A DNA stretch of 64,000 bases, from NCBI GenBank assembly GCA_008508345.1, contig QNGE01003037.1:1-64000 (forward strand). The letters run 5' to 3'. The notes under the pieces were generated by a model, which was given only the letters and a program-made list of their open reading frames with translations, searched no databases and was not told the DNA's origin. Both the position numbers and the translations under genes were made by a program. Origin of the DNA: Paragonimus westermani. Taxonomy: Eukaryota; Platyhelminthes; Trematoda; Plagiorchiida; Troglotrematidae. Below, in pieces: positions 48,135 through 58,992 of this stretch (the first letter of the stretch is position 1; every line of letters begins with the position of its first letter).

Positions 48135-48899
48135 CCGAGCAGTTCGCTCTTCTGAAAGTGTTTTTTAGAATAAATCATGTGTGGTTGGCAAGTAACACAA
48201 ATTGCAATGAGATTTGCGATGATTATGTGATGTATTGATTGTGGTCGAAATTTTTCCTGATTCAATTAATGAAAAGGTTAGTACCCTCTGACATTAAAAT
48301 AACAAGTCTGAATGAATATATGCTGTGCGTCGTGCCAGTGATCATTTTCCACCAAGTCCTCGATTAAGCTATAATCGACCATAAGTTTCCACCTTATTGG
48401 AAAGATTTTAATAAGCTTGACAGAGGTGATTTTAAGTGGAAGGCTAATCAAAATCACGACACTACTCCTTTGTCGTACTTCTTAGTAATCGTGCTCACAA
48501 GGTGCGTTTCAAGGTCAGATGTGAGAATGAAGTCGTCTGGTAAATTGTGGTCTAACATCAGTCAGTTAGATCACTCCAAAAATCACCAAATTCTTCCGCG
48601 CACCCATTCAAACAAGGAATGATCTTAGAGAGAGCCACTTGTGTACGAATGATTTAGTCAATGGGATAATTGAGACTGTTCGTCATCCTAACAAGTATCA
48701 GGGACACTTCTCCTGGAGTACCTGCAAACATGCGATCGTGTTGATTTGAACTTAAACTAAGTAACCTCGGGTCGGCATTAACGAACATTCAAGCACACTC
48801 CATTGCGGTCACTGCGGATAGGGTAGTTCGAACAACCCGTGGCTCATCCACACCTCGGAATAAGTATGGACGATAGGTTACACCCCGGTTACCGAGTCA
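48135..48899. other. No gene or recognisable repeat
   Basis: AT-rich, short frames only. Confidence 0.5.
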
Positions 48900-49520
48900 T
48901 GTGTAAGAAACGGTTGCCCTCCAGGCTGGCTGGCTTATCCACGTGCATTGTTGATGTGCGACTGTCCTGACTGTGCACGTAAGTTGGGGAATGCCCACGC
49001 ATGCACATACACAATCACACTGGGCGAAAGCAGACCGGACAAGAGGGCATACATCCGCAAGCCATATCGATTGCGTGCAAATTCGTCGGTCGACGAATCG
49101 TGCGTTTCGCTCCCATTTCCCGGACCTTATGGCATTTGACAGGCGCCGGCTGCCTTACGCAGCCAAGTTCAGAAACATAGGCCGACTCTTTCTGTCTCTC
49201 AAAGATCGAGTATTGCAACTCGAGCGAAAGCCGACAGGCTGTGTGCGCGTGTGCGTGTGTGTGTGAATGTGTATCTCCGTCTAACGTCTTTGCCCTGACA
49301 GTTTACGCTAGAGACCTCGTTTCTGGATACGACCATAAAACCGGGAGAGAAAAAGCACAGGCGATACTGTGCAGTCACCTCATGTGTTTTTCGGTCGTGG
49401 AAGAAATCGTTCGACGTTTTTCACATTCCCTACAGGCACCGCCTCGTTTCCTTAGGTTGGTTTCCACGCGGTTCAGCGATACTTATACGAACATGTATCT
49501 GTATGCATGACATGTGGTTC
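48900..49520. promoter_or_regulatory. CpG-rich island-like stretch with GT run
   Basis: CpG and TGCG words are dense here (for example TCGTCGGTCGACGAATCGTG near 49081) and a (GT)n-like run lies at about 49240-49272. Composition resembles the region upstream of the 24.4 kb exon. Overlapping plus frames of 97 and 89 codons exist but show no domain. It could be an undetected promoter or first exon, or a GC-rich repeat. Confidence 0.3.
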
Positions 49521-50043
49521 CGAAAAGTACCCACTTTACTCACTCCGGGTCTTCAGCTAACTATGCGTGCGAAACAAATCAGTACACATCATAGATTGGT
49601 AACTTCGGGTGTGTGTAACTGGCATATCGGACTAATGTAACCAATAGCATGATTAATGATATCATTTTCAGTTAAATTTGAGAAAATCTAAAAATTTGTG
49701 TTTCGGGATGAGCGCAACAAATAAACGAAGAAGGCGTGGCGTTTCTTACCGAAATTTTTTCCCGATTATGTTACTCTTCGGAAATGATAGTTTATCAATT
49801 AGTCATCTTATAGTCAAGCGCTTTCCCATAGAGTGGGGTGCGCTTGTCCTACTCTACCGAATTCGTGAACCTCTTATATAGTGTTCGTAAGTGCATCGTT
49901 GTACAAGCAAACTATTACCTATTCAGGTGTTCCTAGGGTATAGAATGAAATAATTCCTATCAAATATTTTAAGTATAAGTCACATGTTTCGTAGTATCAC
50001 CATTTCTGACTGACTGTAAAAGTGGAGATTTTGGCTAATGTAA
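49521..50043. other. No gene seen
   Basis: Short chance frames only. Confidence 0.5.
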
Positions 50044-50385
50044 TTTGAACATCACTCAAAACCGATCGCAACTGTCACATTCTCATTGATTTCTTATTCA
50101 GTAACTTCCAAAAAGAAACACCGGAAAAAGGAAACTCGAGTTCCATTCTTGTTACAGCTTGCAGTAATAATGTGTATCCTTGCCACGACCGGTACTGGAA
50201 CTTCGGACAGGATTTCATAAGACAACCGTGTGGACCAATGCACCATTGACCTCACATTAGACATGATCGAATTTTCCTATGTAAACGCTCAGACATACTC
50301 TCTTACATGTTGTGTTCAGATTGCCCGGTCAACTCGTGAGAAGACACTAGCTGTCCCGTTAAATCCAGTCCATAGCCCCACAGTT
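50044..50385 (-). repeat. SINE-B, old diverged L+S copy
   Basis: On the minus strand, GGATTTAACGGGACAG.. (L), CTAATGTGAGGTCAATGG (join) and GTCGTGGCAAGGATAC..GAACTCGAGTT (S) are in the same order as at 33.9 and 63.2 kb, but with many substitutions and small gaps. Box A (TGGTGCATTGG) and box B are damaged. It confirms that L and S form one unit and that the family was active over a long period. Confidence 0.7.
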
Positions 50386-51749
50386 AGGATTTCTCTCCAA
50401 GATGACATCTTAGTTCTCATAGCTTCATACCAATGAGGATGTTTCATTGTGTCCTCAAATTAATCGAATATCCACCTTTGCCATCTCAATATGCCCACTG
50501 TGCCTGTTGAGCTACTAATTCACTACGGAAGCCATCTTCACGTGATTCGAGTCGCGACAACCTTATGATCGTACATCCCATACGTGAGACCGTCGTCAAA
50601 CATGCCTGTTCAATATGGCTGCACAGAGCGTATTCAGCGTGAATAGTGAAAAACTTGGGGGAACGTAACCATTGAGGAGAACGTCATAAAATTCGCTGCC
50701 AGATACGTAGACAGTCGTTTACTGTGGTGAAGCTCAACTAATGTAAACAGTCATGTTTTTTGATATCAGCGGGTTCGAGATGGTGGAAATTGTTGACTTC
50801 ACTGATGGTTGTCGTTGTAGGCCCTTCACGGAGATTATCGCCAAACATTAACTACATCATCAATGAGCTGTTTGTAAAATTTTGTTCTATTGCCCATCAA
50901 AGATTCTGAAAACATCGGTCTGCACATCAGCTGGTAGACTGCTAAGAACAAACGTTAGGTAAGTTTTTTGTTGGCATACGACAGTTGAGCGCCAATTGCT
51001 GAAATGTTTGTTAGACATTAGCCAACAGGCATTGCGCTTAACGTCACTCGTACCCATGGTGGGTTCTATGGATTACCACATTTGCCTGTAAATGGTAAAA
51101 TTACGATGAACTAATACACGTTTGGAGAATCTAAGATGACGGCTATTCAGTTCATGTACGATCTCTACGTTATTCAAGAAGATGGAGCTGCACACCTTTA
51201 ATAGCACGGTTGTTGGTTTAAGATATATCAAAATCTTGTTTTACTGTACGAAACGCAGCTGGCTATAATGACACCATCTGTCCAACTCGTTGTTTTCTGA
51301 TATAAGGATTCTTGGTGTCACCTGACAACACATCTTCAACACGGTCTCAGATATCACTGGTTATCTAACTGAACATCGTAGCAATCATTTCGAGCAGCAA
51401 ATGGACAGAGAAAGTAGCCTGGAGAGGACGTTTGGGACCGTTTAGTGGGACTGAGCAAAAGCACTCCCGTGTACAAGGGGAAGCTCGTTAGTTTGTTTGT
51501 TATCCCCTAGAGAATTGACCCGACCATTGTAGAGGAGAAATCGGTGGACGTGTTAACTTTGGACGAGAAATGTGAATTCTCTTGATTTAATAGAGCATTG
51601 TCAGCATGGAGAGACCACATCAACTGGTGACTCAGCATGACACCTTAACACATAACAGGTTGGATTGTCTTGTATTTTGTCACAAGTATCAAAACTTGCT
51701 CGTAAGTTGTCTTTCGGAGAAGACAAAATGAGAGATCAATAATTCGTTT
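50386..51749. other. No gene seen; possible 5' part of the Penelope-like copy
   Basis: No motif could be assigned. The 5' end of the Penelope-like element may extend into 51400-51749. Confidence 0.4.
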
Positions 51750-52269
51750 TAAAGTACCCAGTGAAGTCATTAGGACGACAGAGTGTCGTACAAGAATTGT
51801 TTTCTGCGTTTGATCTTCAGGCTACTGACAACAATAAATGTGAAAACAGTAATTAGATTGAGTCAAAAAAGCGGGCATGTTTCATTTAACTGACGCAATC
51901 CAAGACCTGAACCTGAACTATCAAAGAATGTTTTCGTTCGACGTTGCCTCGCTATTTAGGTAAGTGCCTGTACGAGAGAAAACTGACTACTTATGCAATT
52001 ACATCGAACATAGCAACGAAAATGTGAGCATCTCAAAAGATAAACTGAGAGAACGGTTGGTGCTTTCTGGAAATAACTTTCAGTTTTTGTTCAGTAATGT
52101 GATCTACTGACAGAGGGATGGTATGACAATGGGCTGGCCCTTAGTTCCCCTGTTAGCTAACGTTTTCATGAGCAAACTGGAGACTAACCAATTAAGTACA
52201 GTCATTAAACAAGGAACACTTTACAAACGCTGTTGATGATTTTTTTGCGTCGTCAACGAGAATGTCAAC

Positions 52270-52542
52270 ATGGACAAAGTTTTGGCAGCTTTTACCTCAG
52301 TCCATAGCATTAATAATTTCACCAAGGAGCCAGACAACAATGGTCAAATGAACTTTTCGGACGTTGGCGTAGTTAGAAGAGAAGATGGTTTAATGCGACG
52401 AAATGTGTACAGAAAACAGACTTGGAGTGGCCAGTACATACAATTTGGCAGTTTCGTTCCACTAAATCAAAAACGAAACCACATACGATGTCTGACGAGT
52501 AGAGCGCTAAAGACCTTCACTCCTGACACTTTACAAGCTTAG
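52270..52542 (+). pseudogene. Penelope RT C-terminal (thumb) segment
   Basis: An open frame of 90 codons directly after the broken YVDD region: the conserved FTKE, D..V.RREDG, RKQTWSGQYIQF.SFVP, KRN.IRCL and RA blocks that close the RT of Penelope-like elements. The ATG is incidental. It ends at a TAG after the DTLQA block. Confidence 0.85.
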
Positions 52543-52754
52543 CTAAACTTTCTACAAGAAGTGTTCACGTAGAATGGCTTCCCAGTGCGTTTCATTTAGA
52601 AGACGATTCAGGCGGTAGAGTTGAAATTCAAGCTACTCGCAGTGAATAAGAAACTTGCGTTTATTAACCATCCTTTCAAGGGACATCCCATGACCGACAT
52701 TATCTCAGGAAAGCTCAGAAAGTCAGTGGAAGCAACCTACCTTGCCGTTCAGTT

Positions 52755-53240
52755 GTGCATGAGTTTCCGCTCAACGCCCGTTATCACGTCACAACTCAAA
52801 GACAAACGTCCATGTCCTACAACCAGTTGTGTGTGTACTATTTTCTTTGCTCGTGCCGAGCATCATACATTGGTCGTACTACAAGGCGACTGTCTAACAG
52901 AGTGCGTAAACATCATCCTGCGTGGTTCAACAGTGGTGTGATTAAAACGGTTTCATGCGCGATTGCTGCTCATCTGACCGACTCTACTCATTCTGTCAGT
53001 AAGAAGGATACTTTTCACATTGTCTACCGAGTGGCAGGGAATCCGTCAAAAATGGTGAGATTCCGAATGTTGACCCTTGCTGAAGTAATTAACATCCGAT
53101 TGCACAACCCTGGCCACTGCGCTCCAAAGAGGTCAATAAGTTTGGGCGTACTGAACGAGAAGAAATGTGCGTTAAGCCAACTAGACCATTCGGCAGGGCG
53201 ATCGTGCAAGGCTATAGAACACGACGTTTCCGAATGCTGA
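52755..53240 (+). pseudogene. Penelope GIY-YIG endonuclease segment
   Basis: The longest intact part of the element (161 codons). CVYYFLCSCRASYIGRTTRR supplies the GIY-like and YIG elements together with the C-x-C often found before YIG in Penelope endonucleases. The catalytic Arg follows (LSNRVRKHHPAW), then HSV, FHIVYRV, and the A..IRL.NP block. The family's endonuclease nicks target DNA for reverse transcription. The ATG lies in the linker, and the true start is upstream in another frame (52621-52941), joined by a frameshift near 52825. Confidence 0.85.
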
Positions 53241-53428
53241 ATGTCATTAGCGTAATTAAGCAGGAGTGAATTCTTAGGAACGGACGTGGGGTTCACATAA
53301 ATGCGATGGAAAAATGGAGAAAGATTTACATTTTAGGGGAATATTCGAATCTGTGATTGGTGGAGGAAAGGTTCTTTATCATAGAAACATGTAAACTAGG
53401 AGCGATCCAAAAATATTATAATGTATTA

Positions 53429-56400
53429 CGGATGTTAGTAAGTTTGTGCAGAAACGGTGCCCGTAATTATCATCATTATGCTTGTGAAGAACGAATTAGA
53501 CAGGTAGCCCAAGCACGAATCGACAATACGTGCTGCTAAATTTGATGCCCCCTTTTTATAGCAAAACCTATGTGTGCTTTTATCTTCAAGGGGCGAAAGA
53601 TTTTATCCTGTGCAATTGGAGTACTCATAAGAAACGTTCGTGTTGATATGGCGACAGATGTCAGTAACTTGAAACTGCTATAGCTTCCTCTCTTCAAGTT
53701 TAAGGTTGTTGACAGTGAGTATCACGGTTCTTCAACTCTTCAAATAGTATACATCACAAGGGAAGCAAATGCTATTGGAGTAGTTATGCATTTTCATTGC
53801 GCCTGCACACTACATTCTGAATGTCTGTATTTCCGAACGAACTAATGAAACCACTAAACTGTACACCTATGTGGTATTACGGTTTAATTCACGAAAATGG
53901 GCAACACGTGACTGCTGCTTGTATTCCCGCCACACAAATACATGTTTGCGCATGGGGACACACGCGCGGGGTTCGATTCTTTCAGTATGCACATACCTTC
54001 ACGGGCGATCTATACAAGCGAGGAATGTGTGTGTTTCGGCCTCGACTGCATGGGATGTCTCACCATCCCTGATTGGCTTCCACCTCGTACAGCTGGTAAC
54101 ACACTGCTTGTGTGCTGTGGATTTTACCATGTGAACCAACGGATGCGATTATCACTGACGACTGTCTGCTGTCCGTTGTTTGTGTAATCGGTATGACGTC
54201 GGAGGTTTTTCCACGTCAGTTAGATCAGGCGTACAAACTATTGGTTGTTATTTATTCTGCTGGAAAATGGTCACTGATCCTCTAACTGATACTGATTCTC
54301 CATCACCTATGCTGTTCTCAGGATACCGTAACTTCGCTTCTCAATTGGACCTAATTACGCTCAGTTTTTCCCTATATCGCTGTTTCCAGTCAGCGTTCGG
54401 AGTGCCTTGAAATTTCCTCTTCCTCTTCTCAAACTAACTAGCTAGGAAGCATGTGGGCCTTGAAAAATCGTCACCTTGATGCGTGACTTTGCTTGAAGTC
54501 GATAACTCAAAGTTTTCAATCTGCGGTTTAGTCTTACTCTACCACAACTATTTCCCTTACGATAGTTTCGGCTCGGTATAATCCGAGGGTGATCACTTAT
54601 GAACCACTATGGACTATTCCACCATAATATTCAGCTTTTAGGCAGCCTTCCTGAGCTCTTGAACGACTGGAACTAGTGTACTTCAATGATTTTCAACACA
54701 CTGCTACCGGTTTCGTTTCGAGCCATCGCTTGAACATATTTTAGATTCACTGCGTTGTGTCCTCATTGTGGTGTACGTCAGAAACCTCAACAACACTTAA
54801 TGGCTTGCCATCAAACAACTTGCCATTTATCAGGTGTGCTATGATAAGGTGTATCAACCGGATTTGTTCGTGGGGATGTGAGTATGATATAAAAACAACC
54901 GCCCAATTTTACACAATACAAGTGAATTTTTGTTTATACGGAATGACCACTTATTCCTTCTTCCAACTAGCTCGATGTAGTTAACCTTCTTAGATTTTGT
55001 GACAGAGTTTCATGGATTATATGTGTTAACAATGCGGTTGTGTGAATATATTCAACATTCAGGTGTATGTGTGGGTATGTGACTCTGATCGCACCTCCAT
55101 AATCAATATGCTACTCAAACTCATCTTCTGAGTAGTGAATCTTTCATGCTTTGATGGCAGTTCGATTTTCGCTAAAACAAAACACAGCTCGTTGAACTAC
55201 AGGTCTGAAAATATCGTACTGGATTAGGTCTAGCAAACACCTTATTCCAACGCAATACACGGTCACAGTTTTGAAGTACGTGGAGGACTAATAAGAACGA
55301 TAACTATAGCGAAAAGCTCAATTTTTTTTGTTACATAATTAGACAGATTATAACCGATCCTACACTGTTGGTATAAATTCATCCACATTCCCTAGTACAC
55401 GAGAAACATTTTTTAGCGATCACGAGGGTCAGCCGGTGAGCTTATGCAGAATGCACTCTTACGTGTGAATTTCAACGAGGTCGATCTTCCAAGGTCGCAG
55501 TTCGCATTCTTTCACTCGTTTTTCGTCCACTTGGATGAACTATCCATACAGGAGAGATTTTGGCTGTAATAGTGTAACTGAATACATCAACGTATGCAGT
55601 TTAGATTGAAACCACGATAATCTTGCAAGGTCACTGTTCTTTCCGAACATTTGTGTTTATTTTGTAATCATTATTCCCGTTTTCGGTGTCAAAACACCGA
55701 TATCCCATAGGCATAGGAATAGTACAAGTAGGGCAGGATTGTGTATGGTTTTGACAAACGAAGTCACGGGTCACTAGGACAGGTTTTCTTTAAACGACAG
55801 CCAATAAGGACTGAGTTTTTCTATTTTCCATGATCATCCCCATACAGAGTTTGACACGCTTGTGACAAAAGACTCAGAGTTAGTCTCAGGTTATGTTGAC
55901 TTTCTCAGACAGTAACCTTCAAGTCAGTGGTAGGACCATATATCCCGATCTTTATATGCAGTTGTTAGAAGAGATTTTCAACTGAGTTCAGATCGGAACT
56001 ACAGGCCAGCCAGTCAGACTCATATAATCGTCGAAACGGAAGCTACACTGTTGTGCGGTTAAACAGCTTTGTGAAAGGGTTGTTTGGCCGGTAAATGAAT
56101 TTCGTCAACACACCTGATGTAATAACTGACCATAAAAGCTGATATCTTATCAGTATTAACTCTAGACATGAGAAATTTAAAGATTATTTTTGGGTCGACA
56201 CCAAATAGAGCAACTTCTCACTGGGGTAATCAGGAAACATGAGACACTGCTTACGCTAAACTAAGCCGCTTTGTTCGAAGATGCAAATAACTGACTTCCA
56301 TAAACTTCGGTATTCAGACCAGAGGCAATAGTGCAACAATTTTTGGATGGTTCTTGTTGGAACTCACAATGATTAGTTACACTTGTTGCGAAGATTAATT

Positions 56401-58705
56401 GTATTGTGTGCGACTCACTAGACTCGACAACTATCTCGTTTAGAGTAAGCTGATGGTTTTCTTCTCCTGATGTAAAACCATGGAGATAGGACGCTTGGGA
56501 AATTACGAACATCACATTCCGATCTCCGAAGTCATTTAGCTGTCCGTTTGGCCGAACTTTGCTCGATCGAAAACCATACTCTGTTTAGTTTCAAATGCAT
56601 ACAACTTTGTGCTTCCTGCGATGGTAGAAGTATAATTAATCTCGTCTAGCTAACTGTGTCCATCTGCTTGTCTGCCCGTCATAATCGATCTACCAGAGTG
56701 GACTCACCATGTTTTTTGGATATGGTTTCCCGAATGACATTTGCAGGTAGCATGCTTTTTCTAGCACTAAGGTAGCTTATTCATCACCTACGACATACCT
56801 ATAGCCAATGTAGGGTAACCACGCAGGTGGGTTTGCAGTTAGTCTGAGGTTAATTTGGTGATTTCTGGTTAGTTGGGAAAGTACAAAAGTGTTTCAAAAA
56901 TTTGAGGGTACGCAGAAAGATTGTGACTTTCATCAGCGGATTGTCAGAGTGGACTCTGTGTGAAGTATATCGCAAAGCTTCCTGCAAAATGACTTGTTTT
57001 GTAATTATAAGTTGACTGGTAAACCGAGGTACTGAAATGACTGAACTCTAACACTATCGAGAACGACCAATACGTTGAGTATGGTAGTGTCCAGATATCC
57101 ACGAGATCGAACCGAAGAGTTTCACAACATATACAGTGAATGTGTGGAAAAAGTTATCAAGTTCAAATGATTTTCAACTTGATGCACGTGTTGAAAATTA
57201 ACAGTTTCCATCCTCTAAGAATGCTTGTATGTAGTCTAGTAGCTTGGACTATATTGTAATTTAATTTTGGCTTACAGAACACATAAAGGCTCTATAATTT
57301 TTGACATAGAAACACTGAGTAAAACCACTTAATTTAAAAATTTCAAATTTAAAAAACTGTCTACCTTCACTCAGGTAATTTTGACTAATTAGGTGCTTGG
57401 CTAAGTGACCAACACAATGAATGAGTTTGCTTTGAAGGTATTTCTACTCAAAACACTATCTGTGGTCGTTCTCCTATGAGTGAATTCTTTTTGAGCCCGA
57501 ATGAAAAATCCTAATCCACGAAAATATTGCTTGAACACCTTTTCATTTGCCTGAGAACATCGATTGAAAATCAGGTCGAAAATCTAAGAAACCATAGCCA
57601 GAAAGCGATGCTTCGGAAATTAAATCGTTCTTAAAATCAATGAGATATCATCAGACATTTACTGTCTTTGTTCACGGATTGAAGGACGACTCGCTTTTTG
57701 TTTGACTGTTTCAAGTGACGTTACGTTCTCAGCCTATGGAAAGGAGACGAGAATTTTTGAATATGTATTTCGGAAACAAGCATACCTCGAATGTTTTTCT
57801 TTGGTAACCCACGTTTGTGACCTTTTCTTGAAGGTCTTGATTGTTTTCAAGCTAAACACTAAAATTTATAGTGCTCTAATTTCGATAGGATAGTTGAGGA
57901 AAACCATTCCAGGCCATCATGTTCCTCAATAGAGATGTACATGTTAAATTGCTGCCGTTAAAGAAGGAGTCTGTTCCACAACACAAAAAGATTTGTGTGT
58001 ACTGTCCATATCGAAAGTCATGGAGGATCCAAATGGTATACGAAATGTCTGTGCTCAAAGTACACTATCTCGCGTAAACTAGTGGATACCCAGGAAGGTC
58101 ACAGGTATAGAACGATATGAACTGTAACTTTTCTAACTCAATTGGTCGACTTCGCAGAGGCTTTGGATATCAGAATTTTGTGGTTAGTCGTGGCCTGTAT
58201 CCATTTTGTGAACGGATCACAAGTCAGAACACAATTCTCAAATCGTTTTACTCGACTTTGAATTTCTGAATTGACATAAACACCAAATATTGATAAAGTT
58301 ATTTCCTTGTAGCCCTCCAGATTTGACGTTCAAAGAAATTAGACGAAACATGATATTTCTTAGATTTTTAATCTAGACCGAAAGAGAAATTAAGTATTCA
58401 TCGTCGATGACTATTTTTGTAAACCCGATTTGCACTACCTAACACATTACTCATTGGGATTTGTCTCGGTGCACACGGTTCACGATGAATTTGTTCAGAA
58501 AGCAGGAAAAAAGTGATTGTTTCTGCTACTTGTGGCGGTTGACGTGATTTTGGTTAGTCGATCAATGAGATCTCATGATCTGGACCGATGAACAAACGAC
58601 ATAGTGATGGAATCGTTCAAAGGAAGTCAATCGAAAAGTGCCTTCCGAAAATGCCCATTCCAGCGATTCATAGTTTGCATAAAAGTCAGCCTCGCTTGTG
58701 AGTAG
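53429..58705. other. No supported gene
   Basis: 53820-54190 has three overlapping plus frames and rather more CpG, but no domain. 55400-55520 looks faintly tRNA-like and was not accepted. 58640-58705 matches the flank of the Cys-rich segment at 16.86 kb. Nothing else was recognised. Confidence 0.45.
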
Positions 58706-58992
58706 TATAGTGCGTTCATTTGGAAACTAAAGTGCAGATGTCAACGCCAAGAAGACGGTGAACCAAAAGATACCATTGGAACAGGGTGTATTTACTATAG
58801 GAATCCTGTCACTTACACGAATGACGAAGTACTGTTGCTCAATGTATGCGGATATAAGTCAGTCATGCAAATGGGTCAACGCGTTCGTTGCCCATGTTTT
58901 AACATAACCTGCACAAGCTTTCATACGACAAACAACTTTGCAGGCCGAACATCTTCCACGGTCGCAACAAGAGACACAGGATCCATTCACTG
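58706..58992 (+). other. Cys-rich open segment, copy 2 (unknown family)
   Basis: An open frame of 95 codons to a TGA at 58990, with no internal damage. It is paired with 16920-17222 at about half identical residues over the first 62. Beyond that this copy continues as RVRCPCFNITCTSFHTTNNF, a C-x-C-x4-C-x3-H pattern resembling a zinc-binding knuckle, then a Thr/Ser-rich end. A TAG followed by AG just upstream is kept in both copies. No ATG precedes the similarity. It may be an exon or a mobile-element ORF fragment; I cannot name it. Confidence 0.4.

Larger units (their letters stand above)
51750..53428 (+). mobile_element. Penelope-like retroelement (RT plus GIY-YIG endonuclease), inactive
   Basis: In order: NLQATD-like and SFDVASLF blocks (about 51800-51960), VPVRE..DYLCNYIE, FQFLFSNVIY then QRDGMTMG.PL.PLLANVFM (52080-52175), the catalytic YVDD region at 52225-52245, then GVVRREDG..RNVYRKQTWSGQYIQF and NHIRCLTSRA. 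These are the RT blocks of Penelope-like elements. After a linker (KLAFINHPFKG, MTDIISGKLRKSVEA) comes a GIY-YIG domain. Lesions include a TAA after SLF at about 51958, a stop before QRDG, loss of two bases at the YVDD region that turns it into two stops, and a frameshift near 52825. The 3' part is shared with 37815-38118. Confidence 0.9.

Noticed and set aside
55410..55520. tRNA-like stretch
   Set aside because: Box-like words present but no cloverleaf can be drawn.
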